Numbered from the stretch's first letter, positions 17,478 through 26,821 are shown. The stretch: DNA of 64,000 nucleotides from Lacisediminihabitans sp046156175 (GCF_046156175.1 NZ_JAYLVL010000001.1:124001-188000); one strand, 5' to 3'. The notes: a model not told the origin generated them from the letters alone. Program-made: numbers and translations.

Positions 17478-18089
17478 ATGAGCACCCTCACGTTGGCGCC
17501 CGGACGGCCCACTCTCGCGGACCGAATTTTCACCCACAGCCTCGCGACGGATGTCGTGCTCGTCGCCGCCGGAGCCGCACTCACCGCGGTCGCCGCCCAG
17601 CTGACAGTGCCGCTCTGGCCGGTTCCGATCACCGGGCAGACCCTTGCCGTGCTGATCGTCGGAAGCACCCTCGGTGCCGTGCGCGGCTCATTGTCCATGG
17701 CGCTCTACGCGGTACTCGGAGTCATCGGTCTCCCCGTGTTCAGTGACGCGAGCCACGGATTCGGTGTCATCGCGGGACCGACCGGTGGCTACATCGTCGG
17801 CTTCATCTTCGCGGCGGCTCTCACCGGATGGCTCGCCCAGCGCTCGTGGGACCACAAGATCCTCGGGGCAATCGCCTCCTTCTCCGCCGGCACCGTCGTC
17901 ACATTCGCCTTCGGGCTGCCGTGGCTGTCGGCATCCCTCGGCCTGAACCTCGAGCAGACGCTCGCAGCGGGACTGTACCCGTTCATCGTCGGCGGAATCG
18001 TCAAGGCGCTGCTTGCCGCCGGGTTTATCCGCCTCGCCTGGTTCGGCATCAACCGCAAGGACGACCGACGCGCACCACTGTCCGAGTAG
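17478..18089 (+). CDS. bioY: biotin transporter BioY (ECF substrate-binding component)
   Basis: 203 residues, six hydrophobic segments. TVPLWPVPITGQTLAVLIVG and FGVIAGPTGGYIVGF are the diagnostic BioY motifs. It binds biotin with high affinity in the membrane; BioY works with the energy-coupling module EcfA/EcfT or with BioM/BioN, neither of which is encoded nearby, so a shared ECF module elsewhere is likely. AAGGAG precedes the ATG by seven bases. TAGTAT (17425-17430) may be a -10 box. A hairpin terminator lies downstream. Confidence 0.92.
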   Translation: MSTLTLAPGRPTLADRIFTHSLATDVVLVAAGAALTAVAAQLTVPLWPVPITGQTLAVLIVGSTLGAVRGSLSMALYAVLGVIGLPVFSDASHGFGVIAGPTGGYIVGFIFAAALTGWLAQRSWDHKILGAIASFSAGTVVTFAFGLPWLSASLGLNLEQTLAAGLYPFIVGGIVKALLAAGFIRLAWFGINRKDDRRAPLSE

Positions 18090-18117
18090 GGCAACCGTCA
18101 CGGAGCATCTCAGGCGT

Positions 18118-18147
18118 GGTGCCCCGGTCGGTCGGACCGGGTGCACC
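18118..18147. terminator. hairpin terminator between convergent bioY and sufT
   Basis: GGTGCCCCGGTC (18118-18129) pairs with GACCGGGTGCACC (18135-18147) except for one bulged base, around a five-base loop. It sits 29 bases after bioY and serves both directions. No T-tract. Confidence 0.6.
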
Positions 18148-18187
18148 CGCTGTGGCATGTGGAGAGCGGCGCTGCTGATACAGCGGT

Positions 18188-18517
18188 CTACATCGAGAAG
18201 CCGAGGGCCCTCATCATGTCGCGACCGTCGTCCGTGATCTTCTCTGGGCCCCACGGCGGCATCCAGATCCAGTTGATGCGGAACTGCTCCACTACCCCGT
18301 CGAGGGACTGCGCAGTCTGCTCCTCGATCACATCGGTGAGAGGACAGCCGGCCGAGGTGAGGGTCATGCTGATGATGAGCGCGTCGTTCTCGTCGTCCCA
18401 GGTGAGGTCGTAGATGAGTCCGAGGTCGACGATGTTTACCCCGAGCTCGGGGTCCATGACATCCTTGAGCGCCTCTTCCACCTGGTCGAAGAGAGCGGGA
18501 GCGAGTGCAACAGCCAT
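18188..18517 (-). CDS. sufT: iron-sulfur cluster assembly factor SufT (MIP18/DUF59 domain)
   Basis: 109 residues. DPELGVNIVDLGLIYD and MTLTSAGCPL are the DUF59/MIP18 motifs, with the conserved cysteine in AGCPL. SufT helps deliver Fe-S clusters to target proteins. It starts four bases after the sufC stop codon, closing the suf operon. A TAGGCT sequence lies six bases before the ATG, inside the end of sufC; since that is also coding sequence, a separate promoter is only possible. Confidence 0.88.
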   Translation of the reverse strand: MAVALAPALFDQVEEALKDVMDPELGVNIVDLGLIYDLTWDDENDALIISMTLTSAGCPLTDVIEEQTAQSLDGVVEQFRINWIWMPPWGPEKITDDGRDMMRALGFSM

Positions 18518-18521
18518 GGCT

Positions 18522-19286
18522 CTAGCCTAGGCTCGCGGGGGCCAGGAAGCGATCGTAGCCCTCATTTTCGAGGCGATCGGCCAGCTCGGCGCCGCCCACT
18601 TCCGCAACCCGTCCATCGACGAAGACGTGCACGAAGTCGGGGGTGATGTAGCGCAGGATCCGCGTGTAGTGGGTGATCAGGAGGAGGCCGAGACCGGTAT
18701 TCTCCTTGGCCCGGTTCACACCCTCCGAGACGATCTTGAGCGCGTCGACGTCGAGGCCGGAGTCGGTCTCATCGAGGATGGCGAACTTCGGCTTGAGCAG
18801 CTCGAGTTGAAGGATCTCGTGGCGCTTCTTCTCGCCGCCGGAGAAACCCTCGTTGACGTTGCGGTCCTTGAATGAGGCATCCATCCGCAGGTCCTTCATC
18901 GCCTGGGTGACCTCTTTGGTCCAGGTGCGGATGGAGGGCTGCACACCATCGATCGCCGTCTTGGCAGTGCGCAGGAAGTTCGTGACGGCGACTCCGGGGA
19001 TCTCCACCGGGTACTGCATCGCGAGGAAGAGGCCGGCGCGGGCGCGGGCATCAACGGACATGGCGAGGAGGTCCTGGCCGTCGAGGGTGACGGATCCGCT
19101 CTCCACGTGATATTTCGGGTGACCGGCGATCGTGTAGGCGAGCGTGGACTTTCCCGAGCCGTTGGGGCCCATGATCGCGTGGATCTCGCCCTCGTTGACG
19201 ATGAGGTCGACGCCCTTCAGGATCTGCTTGGTGCCCTGTTCGGTTTCGACACTCACGTGGAGGTCGGTGACTTCGAGTACTGACAT
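18522..19286 (-). CDS. sufC: Fe-S cluster assembly ATPase SufC
   Basis: 254 residues, an ABC ATPase: Walker A GPNGSGKS (about 39-46), signature FSGGEKKR, and AILDETDSGLD, which has the DETDSGLD wording peculiar to SufC. It drives the SufBCD scaffold that builds Fe-S clusters. It follows the Rieske-type gene by 19 bases and precedes sufT by four. In mycobacteria a cysteine desulfurase and sufU separate sufC from sufT; here they do not. Confidence 0.95.
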   Translation of the reverse strand: MSVLEVTDLHVSVETEQGTKQILKGVDLIVNEGEIHAIMGPNGSGKSTLAYTIAGHPKYHVESGSVTLDGQDLLAMSVDARARAGLFLAMQYPVEIPGVAVTNFLRTAKTAIDGVQPSIRTWTKEVTQAMKDLRMDASFKDRNVNEGFSGGEKKRHEILQLELLKPKFAILDETDSGLDVDALKIVSEGVNRAKENTGLGLLLITHYTRILRYITPDFVHVFVDGRVAEVGGAELADRLENEGYDRFLAPASLG

Positions 19287-19305
19287 GGTGTGAATTCCTT
19301 GGAGG

Positions 19306-19644
19306 TTAGGAGGCGACCACGGGGGTCGGATCGATGAAGACGTCGCCGTCCACGATGGAGACCGCGAAGACGGGCACCGCTTCGTAGGCCGGGAGAGTGA
19401 TCGGCTTGCCGGTGATCAGCGAGAACTTCGAACCGTGCGCCCAGCACTCGAGGGTGTCGTCTTCGACGAAACCCTCGGCGAGGGAGATATCACCGTGCGT
19501 GCAGGTGTCACCGATGGCATGCACCGCGCCGGCGGAATCGCGAACGACGGCGATGGGGGTGCCGTCGATCACGACGCGCACTGCGGAGCCGAGTTCGATG
19601 TCGCTTTCGGCACAGATCTTGATGGTCACTGCAGGCTCTTCCAT
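19306..19644 (-). CDS. Rieske-type [2Fe-2S] ferredoxin within the suf operon
   Basis: 112 residues. The Rieske ligands are C48 and H50 (CTHGD) and C67 and H70 (CWAH), so both halves of the 2Fe-2S site are intact. It resembles the ferredoxin subunit of non-heme iron dioxygenases, but there is no oxygenase gene near; its position between sufD and sufC suggests an electron carrier or a cluster-related role in SUF assembly. It starts six bases after sufD. The function in SUF is inferred from position only. Confidence 0.85.
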   Translation of the reverse strand: MEEPAVTIKICAESDIELGSAVRVVIDGTPIAVVRDSAGAVHAIGDTCTHGDISLAEGFVEDDTLECWAHGSKFSLITGKPITLPAYEAVPVFAVSIVDGDVFIDPTPVVAS

Positions 19645-19650
19645 TCGGGG

Positions 19651-20877
19651 TCAGGCTTCGTTTACGGTGAGTTCGGCTTCGATGGCGTCTTGGAGTCGTT
19701 CTTCGAGGTCGGGCAGACCGATCTTCTGCACGATCTCGGAGAGGAAGCCGCGCACGACGAGGCGCCGCGCTTCGTCTTCGCGGATGCCGCGGGCCTGGAG
19801 GTAGAAGAGCTGCTCGTCGTCGAACCGTCCAGAGGCACTCGCATGGCCAGCGCCGGCGATGTCGCCGGTCTCGATCTCGAGGTTCGGGATGCTGTCGGCT
19901 CGCGCGCCATCCGTCAGCAACAGGTTGCGGTTCTGCTCGTAGCTGTCGGTTCCGGCGGCGGTCGGTCGGATGAGCACGTCACCGATCCAGACGGTGTGGG
20001 CGCCGGCACCCTGAAGCGCGCCCTTGTAGCTGACGCGTGACTTGGTATTCGGCGCGTCGTGGTTGACGAAGACCTGCTGTTCGAGGTGCTGGCCCGTGTC
20101 GGCGAAATACACGCCGTAGAGCTCGACATCCCCGCCCTCGCTGGAGAGATGCGTCGAGGGATTGATCCGCACGACGGATCCGCCGAGCGAGACGACGACG
20201 TGCTTGAGCCTCGCGTCGCGACCGATCTCCGAGAAGTGGCTCGCAAGGTGGACGGCGGTGGGCTCCCACTGCTGCACGGTGACGACCGTCAGTTGGGCGC
20301 CCTCGTCGAGGATGATCTCGACGTTCTCGCTGAGAAGAGCGTCACCGCTGTTATGCAAAACGACAGTGCCGACGCTGTGGTGCGTGGCGTGGATCACGGT
20401 ATGGGCGGCCCGGGCCGTGGCTCCGAGGGCGGACCGGGTCACGGTCACCTCGGAGGAGTGCTCTCCCGTGACGGTGACGACGAGTGCCGACTCGAACGAG
20501 CTCCAGGCATTGGCTGACGCCCGTTCCTCCGGCTTGCCGGCGCGACCGATGCGGGAGTCGTCGCGCGAAACCCACTCGATCAGCGCGGCGTCGCCCGAGG
20601 CGGTGACACCGGTGAGGGGCTGGATGTCCGGATCGAGGGCGCCATCGATCAGTGGCTGCACCCGGGCGATCGGGGTGTGCTTCCACTCCGCCTCCTGGCC
20701 GGTGACAGCCTCGAAGTCGGCGACGTCGAAGGATGCGAAGCGCGCGGAACGCACCTGCACGGGCACGAGACCCCAGCCGCCATCGCTGTGCTGCTTCGAG
20801 CCGAGGCGGGAGTGATCGGGCGCTGAAGCAGAACCCGTGGTGACCGTTTCGGGCACGGTTTGAGTAGGAACAGACAC
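19651..20877 (-). CDS. sufD: Fe-S cluster assembly protein SufD
   Basis: 408 residues. The C-terminal half is a SufBD beta-helix with DEQLFYLQARGIREDEARRL, the shared SufB/SufD ending. The N-terminal part is variable, as usual for SufD. With SufB and SufC it forms the scaffold complex for nascent clusters. Its GTG start directly abuts the sufB stop codon with no base between, so translation is coupled. Confidence 0.93.
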   Translation of the reverse strand: MSVPTQTVPETVTTGSASAPDHSRLGSKQHSDGGWGLVPVQVRSARFASFDVADFEAVTGQEAEWKHTPIARVQPLIDGALDPDIQPLTGVTASGDAALIEWVSRDDSRIGRAGKPEERASANAWSSFESALVVTVTGEHSSEVTVTRSALGATARAAHTVIHATHHSVGTVVLHNSGDALLSENVEIILDEGAQLTVVTVQQWEPTAVHLASHFSEIGRDARLKHVVVSLGGSVVRINPSTHLSSEGGDVELYGVYFADTGQHLEQQVFVNHDAPNTKSRVSYKGALQGAGAHTVWIGDVLIRPTAAGTDSYEQNRNLLLTDGARADSIPNLEIETGDIAGAGHASASGRFDDEQLFYLQARGIREDEARRLVVRGFLSEIVQKIGLPDLEERLQDAIEAELTVNEA

Positions 20878-22296
20878 CTAGCCGACGCTGCCTTCCATGC
20901 CCATTTCGATGAGCTTGTTGAGTTCGAGGGCGTACTCCATGGGGAGTTCGCGGGCGATCGGTTCGATGAAACCGCGCACGATCATCGCCATGGCCTCGTC
21001 CTCCGGCATCCCGCGCGACTGGAGGTAGAAGAGCTGCTCCGCGCTGACCCGGGAGACTGTCGCCTCATGGCCCATCTGCACGTCGTCCTCGCGGACATCC
21101 GTCGTGGGGTACGTGTCGGAACGCGAGATGGCATCGACGAGCAATGCGTCGCAGCGCACCGTGTTCGCGGAGTGGTGGGCGCCCTCGGCGATCCGCACCT
21201 CGCCGCGGTAACCGGTGCGGCCACCGCCACGGGCGATCGACTTGGAGACGATGGATGACTGGGTGTACGGAGCCATGTGGATCATCTTGGCGCCGGCATC
21301 CTGGTGCTGTCCGGGTCCGGCGAAAGCGACGGACAGGGTCTCGCCCTTCGCGTGCTCCCCGACGAGGTAGATCGACGGGTACTTCATGGTGACCTTCGAA
21401 CCGATGTTGCCGTCGATCCACTCCATGGTCGCGCCCTCGTGGGCGATCGCCCGCTTCGTGACCAGGTTGTAGACGTTGTTCGACCAGTTCTGGATCGTCG
21501 TGTAGCGAACGCGGGCGTTCTTCTTCACAATGATCTCGACCACGGCGGAGTGGAGGGAGTCCGACTTGTAGATCGGAGCGGTGCAGCCCTCGATATAGTG
21601 CACGTAGGAGCCCTCGTCGGCGATGATCAGCGTGCGCTCGAACTGGCCCATGTTCTCGGTGTTGATGCGGAAGTAGGCCTGGAGCGGGATCTGCACGTGC
21701 ACGCCCTTCGGCACGTAGACGAACGAGCCGCCCGACCACACCGAGGTGTTCAGCGCGGCGAACTTGTTGTCGCCGGCGGGGATGACCGTGCCGAAGTACT
21801 CCTTGAAGAGCTCCGGGTACTCCTTGAGGGCAGTGTCGGTGTCCATGAAGATGACACCCTGCTCTTCGAGGTCCTTGTTGATCGTGTGGTAGACCACCTC
21901 GGACTCGTACTGGGCGGCGACCCCGGAGACGAGGCGCTGTCGCTCGGCCTCTGGAATTCCCAGCTTCTCGTAGGTGCTCTTGATGTCGTCGGGCAGATCG
22001 TCCCAGGTCTGGGCCTGCTTCTCGGTGGAGCGCACGAAGTACTTGATGTTGTCGAAGTCGATACCGGAGAGGTCCGCACCCCAGGCGGGCATGGGCTTCT
22101 TGTAGAAGAGCGCGAGCGCCTTCAGGCGGTTCTTCAGCATCCATTCGGGTTCGCTCTTGAGGCCCGAGATGTCGGCCACCACCTCTGGAGAGATGCCGCG
22201 TTTGGCGGATGCTCCGGCAACGTCGGAGTCGGACCAGCCGAACTCGTAGATACCGAGGCTTTCCAGTTCGGGACGGTCGATCAGGATGTCCGACAT
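20878..22296 (-). CDS. sufB: Fe-S cluster assembly scaffold SufB
   Basis: 472 residues from ATG 22296, which matches the family start (MSDILIDRPELESLGIYEFG); an upstream start in the same frame adds twelve unconserved residues. GVHVQIPLQAYFRIN, EGCTAPIY and the RCDALL segment with its conserved cysteine are typical SufB. It heads the operon sufB-sufD-Rieske-sufC-sufT. A TTGACA lies at 22360-22365 on this strand, but no -10 box stands at the right distance. No SufR repressor gene precedes it; the upstream neighbour is ctaA. Confidence 0.95.
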   Translation of the reverse strand: MSDILIDRPELESLGIYEFGWSDSDVAGASAKRGISPEVVADISGLKSEPEWMLKNRLKALALFYKKPMPAWGADLSGIDFDNIKYFVRSTEKQAQTWDDLPDDIKSTYEKLGIPEAERQRLVSGVAAQYESEVVYHTINKDLEEQGVIFMDTDTALKEYPELFKEYFGTVIPAGDNKFAALNTSVWSGGSFVYVPKGVHVQIPLQAYFRINTENMGQFERTLIIADEGSYVHYIEGCTAPIYKSDSLHSAVVEIIVKKNARVRYTTIQNWSNNVYNLVTKRAIAHEGATMEWIDGNIGSKVTMKYPSIYLVGEHAKGETLSVAFAGPGQHQDAGAKMIHMAPYTQSSIVSKSIARGGGRTGYRGEVRIAEGAHHSANTVRCDALLVDAISRSDTYPTTDVREDDVQMGHEATVSRVSAEQLFYLQSRGMPEDEAMAMIVRGFIEPIARELPMEYALELNKLIEMGMEGSVG

Positions 22297-22520
22297 AGTT
22301 TCCCACTTCCTTTGACAAAACCTCTGGTGCATAAATCCTTGGTATTACTCCTGCCCCTGTGTCAACCGGAGGAGGAGCGAGGGCATTCCCCCGCACGCCC
22401 ACCGGCGGCGGATCCCCACCGGCACGCTATCTGCCGAGCGAAGACGCCTCGCGTATCGACGCCGACACGGTGGCCCAAGTACTTACTGCGTAGCCGATTC
22501 TACAGGCAGCGGGTTGCGAA

Positions 22521-23492
22521 TCAGCGGAGAGTCGCAGTCATCGGGGTCGCGAGCACCTGCGGCCGTACCGTGCGGAACAGTCCGGGGTTCACATCCAGCA
22601 GCACCCGCAGCACGCCGACCCACACCAGCGCGGAACCGAGGACGTGGATGGCCACCAGCGCGGCGGGCACTCCGATATTCGCCTGCAGCAGTCCGAGAGC
22701 GGCCTGCGCCACCGTCACCACGACGAATGCGATCACCCGGCGTCGTGCCAGGGACGTGTCCGATCTCGTCCGCAGGGACGCGTAAAGCGCGAGAGCGAGC
22801 AGGATGACCGCTGTTCCGAGCACCCCGTGCACGATCGCGACCTGTTCCCAGACGAAGCCCATGCGCGGCACATCCGCAGAATCACCCGAGTGCTGTCCGG
22901 AGCCGGTCACCAGAGTTCCGACCGCGATGAGCACGAAGGTGACCGCGACCAGCACGCCGCTGAGGGTGCCGGATGCGCGCCCCGCTGCCGCGGCGGGGAC
23001 GTCGCTCGGCGCGATGGCCTGCCGCGCGCGGTGCCAGGTGAGTGACGTCGTCGTGAGAAGAGCGATCGCCAGGACGAAGTGCATCGCGACGACGTAGGGG
23101 TTGAGTCCGGTGAGCACGGAGATGCCGCCCGCGATCGAGTTGGCGATGACCAGCCAGAACTGCGACCAGGCCAGGCGGGTGAGGGTGCGGTTGCGGGGTT
23201 TCTGCAGCCGTGCCGCCACGATGGCCCAGCCGACGGCGATGATCAGGATTCCGGTGAGAGCCCGATTCGCGAACTCGATGAAGCCATGGATGCCCAGCTC
23301 CGGTGTGGTGGTGAACGACCCGGATTCGCAGGCGGGCCAGGTGGGGCAGCCGAGTCCGGATCCGGTGACGCGCACCACTCCGCCGGTGAGCACGATGAAG
23401 ACGCTGACCACGAGTGCGGCCGTCGTGCCCCAGCGCAGTGCACGGGGGCCGAGGCTGTACCGGCTGGCCAGCCAGCTGAATGGGGTGACGAT
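22521..23492 (-). CDS. ctaA: heme A synthase (COX15/CtaA), apparent ATC start
   Basis: 323 residues if it starts at the ATC at 23492. Eight hydrophobic segments carry the four expected histidines (HGFIEFANR, HFVLAIALL, HGVLGTAV, HVLGSALV) plus the LTGGVVRVTGSGLGCPTWP signature with its cysteine. It oxidises the heme O methyl group to heme A for cytochrome aa3. No ATG, GTG or TTG occurs in frame between the end of ctaB and the first membrane helix. GGAGG lies exactly eight bases before ATC, and MVTPFSW is a good family-like start. It is 25 bases downstream of ctaB. An annotation pipeline would likely truncate this gene or extend it into ctaB. Confidence 0.88.
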   Translation of the reverse strand: MVTPFSWLASRYSLGPRALRWGTTAALVVSVFIVLTGGVVRVTGSGLGCPTWPACESGSFTTTPELGIHGFIEFANRALTGILIIAVGWAIVAARLQKPRNRTLTRLAWSQFWLVIANSIAGGISVLTGLNPYVVAMHFVLAIALLTTTSLTWHRARQAIAPSDVPAAAAGRASGTLSGVLVAVTFVLIAVGTLVTGSGQHSGDSADVPRMGFVWEQVAIVHGVLGTAVILLALALYASLRTRSDTSLARRRVIAFVVVTVAQAALGLLQANIGVPAALVAIHVLGSALVWVGVLRVLLDVNPGLFRTVRPQVLATPMTATLR

Positions 23493-23517
23493 GGGTCGGT
23501 CCTCCGGAGGATGGGGG

Positions 23518-24444
23518 TCAGCGCACGAGAGCGAGCAGAGGGTCGATCCCGACAGCGAGGAAGAGCAGCGTGAGGTAGCTGATCGAGCTGTGGAAGACCC
23601 GCATCGGTTTGACGGTGTCGTGGCGGATCGCCATGGCGTAAAGGCGATGCGACTCGAACACGAACCATCCGCCGGCCAGGACAGCGACGACGGAATACAG
23701 GATCCCCATGTGCGCAACCGGGATGAGGAGGAGCGAGCAGGCCACTGTCGCCCACGCGTAGAGCACCACCTGCAGGCCGACGACCGTTCGACCGCGCACC
23801 ACGGCGAGCATCGGCACGTTCACGGAGGCGTAATCGGCGCGATAGCGCATGGACAGCGGCCAGTAGTGGGGTGGCGTCCAGAGGAACACGATTCCGAAGA
23901 GGATGACCGGAGTCCAGCTGAGCGAACCGGTGACCGCGGCCCAGCCGATGAGCACGGGCATGCAGCCGGCAGCCCCACCCCACACGATGTTCTGCGGGGT
24001 GCGGCGCTTGAGCACGAGGGTGTAGACGAGCACGTAGAACAGGATGGCGACGAGCGACAGTGCTGCGGCGAGCCAATTGACGAGCAACCCGAGCACCGCG
24101 ATCGATGCGGCCCCGATGACCCACGCGAAGACGAAGGCCTCCCGGTCGCTCAGTTCCCCGGTGACCAGTGGACGCTTGCTCGTGCGCTTCATGACCCGAT
24201 CTATATCGCGATCGATGTAGCAGTTGAATGCTCCGGCGGATCCGGCGCTCAGGGCGCCCCCGACCAGCGTCCACAGCACGAGCCAGAGGTTGGGGATGCC
24301 GCCTTGCGCCAGGATCATCACCGGCGCTGTCGTCACGAGGAGCAGCTCGATCACCCGCGGCTTGGTGAGGGCGAAATATGCCTTCGACTTGCGGGCAAGA
24401 CCGATGCGCTCGCTCGGTTCCCGAGTCTCTACCGCTACGTCCAT
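23518..24444 (-). CDS. ctaB: protoheme IX farnesyltransferase (heme O synthase)
   Basis: 308 residues, about eight or nine membrane segments. The prenyltransferase motif NCYIDRDIDRVM (N74 to about 85) binds the farnesyl diphosphate through magnesium; YTLVLKRRTPQNIVWGGAAG is the second conserved loop. It attaches the farnesyl chain to heme B, giving heme O, the substrate of CtaA encoded directly downstream. AGAGGAG precedes the ATG. A TACACT at 24478-24483 on this strand may be its -10 box. It is divergent from the tkt operon. Confidence 0.95.
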   Translation of the reverse strand: MDVAVETREPSERIGLARKSKAYFALTKPRVIELLLVTTAPVMILAQGGIPNLWLVLWTLVGGALSAGSAGAFNCYIDRDIDRVMKRTSKRPLVTGELSDREAFVFAWVIGAASIAVLGLLVNWLAAALSLVAILFYVLVYTLVLKRRTPQNIVWGGAAGCMPVLIGWAAVTGSLSWTPVILFGIVFLWTPPHYWPLSMRYRADYASVNVPMLAVVRGRTVVGLQVVLYAWATVACSLLLIPVAHMGILYSVVAVLAGGWFVFESHRLYAMAIRHDTVKPMRVFHSSISYLTLLFLAVGIDPLLALVR

Positions 24445-24727
24445 TGCTCCTCTAACACCCGATCACATCCGCTAATTAGTGTAGGCGCCCCGGCTGGGAG
24501 CTCCTGTCAACCCCCCGGCCGCGCAGGGACGCATTCGAACGCTCGCTCACGGCTTTCTCTATACTTGACAGTGCCCGCACGCCGTGCCCCCAGCCCCCGC
24601 CGACCTCATTCGTCGCTTCGGTCTGCCCACAGCTCTGCCGATGTCGTCAGGCGAGCAAGTGTATTTACCTCAGGCGGTGTGACCCACCCGGGACAGACAT
24701 CGTACGCAACAGAAGGGTCGAATTCTC

Positions 24728-26821
24728 GTGGCAGCTCTCCAATGGGATCCCATTGACAACACCGCCGTAGACACCGCTCGAATCCTGGCGGCGGACGCCG
24801 TCGAGAAGGTCGGGAACGGACATCCCGGCACCGCGATGAGCCTCGCCCCCGCCGCCTACCTCCTCTTCCAGAAGGTCATGCGCCGCGACCCGACCGACAG
24901 CACCTGGATCGGGCGCGACCGTTTCATCCTCTCGGTCGGGCACTCCTCTCTCACCCAGTACGTGCAGTTCTACTTCGGCGGCTACGGCCTCGAGCTCGAC
25001 GACCTGAAGGCGCTCCGCACCTGGGGTTCGAAGACGCCCGGCCACCCCGAGTACGGTCACACCGACGGAATCGAGATCACCACCGGCCCGCTGGGCCAGG
25101 GCCTGTCGTCGGCCGTCGGATTCGCCTACGCCTCCCGCTTCGAGCGCGGTCTCTTCGACCCGGACGCCGCAGAGGGCACCAGCCCCTTCGACCACTACGT
25201 CTATGCGATCGCCGGTGACGGCGACATGCAGGAGGGCGTCACGAGCGAGGCATCATCTCTCGCCGGCCACCAGGAGCTCGGCAACCTGATCGCGATCTAC
25301 GACAGCAACCAGATCTCGATCGAGGACGACACCAACATCGCCTTCACCGAAGACGTCAAGGCCCGCTATGAGGCCTACCACTGGCACGTGCAGGTGGTCG
25401 ACTGGAAGAAGACCGGGCAGTACGTCGAGGACATCGCCGCGCTCAACGATGCCATCGAGGCGGCGAAGGGTGAGACCTCCAAGCCCTCCCTCATCATCCT
25501 CAAGACGATCATCGGCTGGCCGAGCCCGAAGAAGCAGAACTCGGGCAAGATCCATGGATCGGCGCTCGGCGCCGAGGAGCTCGCCGCCGTCAAGGAGGTG
25601 CTCGGTTTCGACCCGGAGAAGACCTTCGAGGTCGACCCAGCAGTTCTCGCCCACACCCGCAAGGCCATCGACCGCGGCAAGGCCGCCCACGCCGAGTGGA
25701 ACACCCAGTTCGACGCCTGGGCTGTGGCCAACCCGGACCGCAAGGTGCTTCTCGACCGCATCCTCTCTGGCGACCTGCCGGAGGGCGTCGAAGAGGCCCT
25801 GCCCGTGTTCGAGGCCGGTAAAGAGGTCTCCACGCGTGCGGCCTCCGGCAAGGTGCTCAACGCACTCGGTCCGGTGATCCCGGAACTGTGGGGTGGCTCC
25901 GCCGACCTCGCGGAGTCGAACAACACCACCATCGAGGGCGCGCAGTCCTTCGTGCCCGCCGAGCACTCCACCCACGAATGGACCGGCAACAAGTACGGCC
26001 GTGTCTTGCACTTCGGGATCCGCGAGCACGCCATGGGGGCCATCCTCAACGGCATCGTCCTTCATGGAAACACCCGCCCGTTCGGCGGAACCTTCCTGAT
26101 CTTCAGCGACTACATGCGTCCGGCCGTGCGCCTCGCCGCGCTGATGAAGGCGCCGACCATCTACGTCTGGACCCACGACTCGGTCGCGCTGGGTGAAGAC
26201 GGACCCACGCATCAGCCCATCGAGCAGCTCGCGGCGCTCCGTGCCATCCCGGATCTCGACATCGTGCGACCCGGAGATGCCAATGAGACCGCGTGGGCGT
26301 GGAAGACGATCCTCGAACGTCGCAAGGGACCCGCAGGAATCGCGCTCACCCGGCAGAACATCCCTGTGTTCGAGCGAGGAGACGATGTCGCCAGCGGCGA
26401 GACCTTCGCTGCGGCGAAACATGTGGCCAAGGGTGCCTACGTGCTGGCAGAGGCACCGAACGGCACTCCCGACGTGATCTTCATCGCGACCGGCTCAGAG
26501 GTGCAGATCGCCGTTGATGCCCGCGAGCAGCTCAAGGCCCAGGGCATCAATGCTCGGGTCGTCTCGGCACCGTGCCTCGAATGGTTCGAGGAGCAGTCCG
26601 ACGAATACCGCGAGTCCGTGCTCCCGAAGAGCGTGAGAGCGCGGGTCTCCATCGAAGCGGGACGCGACCTCACCTGGCGTTCCTACGTCGGCGATGCCGG
26701 CCGCAGCGTCTCGATCGAGCACTTCGGCGCATCCGCCGACTACAAGACGCTGTTCCGTGAGTTCGGGATGACCACCGAGCACGCCATCTCCGCCGCCAAG
26801 GACTCGATCGCCGCCGTCTAG
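24728..26821 (+). CDS. tkt: transketolase
   Basis: 697 residues. GDGDMQEGVTSEASSLAGH is the thiamine diphosphate motif, and FGIREHAMGAI holds the catalytic glutamate region in the Pyr domain. It moves two-carbon units in the pentose phosphate pathway. The GTG start has AAGGG ten bases upstream. It heads the operon tkt-tal-pgi-zwf-opcA-pgl. The 283-base gap to ctaB holds a TATACT (24560-24565) that could be its -10 box with a long leader, but without a matching -35 this is weak. Confidence 0.96.
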   Translation: MAALQWDPIDNTAVDTARILAADAVEKVGNGHPGTAMSLAPAAYLLFQKVMRRDPTDSTWIGRDRFILSVGHSSLTQYVQFYFGGYGLELDDLKALRTWGSKTPGHPEYGHTDGIEITTGPLGQGLSSAVGFAYASRFERGLFDPDAAEGTSPFDHYVYAIAGDGDMQEGVTSEASSLAGHQELGNLIAIYDSNQISIEDDTNIAFTEDVKARYEAYHWHVQVVDWKKTGQYVEDIAALNDAIEAAKGETSKPSLIILKTIIGWPSPKKQNSGKIHGSALGAEELAAVKEVLGFDPEKTFEVDPAVLAHTRKAIDRGKAAHAEWNTQFDAWAVANPDRKVLLDRILSGDLPEGVEEALPVFEAGKEVSTRAASGKVLNALGPVIPELWGGSADLAESNNTTIEGAQSFVPAEHSTHEWTGNKYGRVLHFGIREHAMGAILNGIVLHGNTRPFGGTFLIFSDYMRPAVRLAALMKAPTIYVWTHDSVALGEDGPTHQPIEQLAALRAIPDLDIVRPGDANETAWAWKTILERRKGPAGIALTRQNIPVFERGDDVASGETFAAAKHVAKGAYVLAEAPNGTPDVIFIATGSEVQIAVDAREQLKAQGINARVVSAPCLEWFEEQSDEYRESVLPKSVRARVSIEAGRDLTWRSYVGDAGRSVSIEHFGASADYKTLFREFGMTTEHAISAAKDSIAAV

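Noticed and set aside
18524..18529. TAGGCT six bases before the sufT ATG as a leaderless promoter
   Set aside because: It consists of the last codons and stop of sufC, and sufT is four bases downstream in an operon, so coincidence is as likely; kept only as a remark.
24565..24570. TTGACA on the plus strand upstream of tkt as a -35 box
   Set aside because: No TAnnnT-like box stands 16-19 bases downstream; the sequence there is GC-only.
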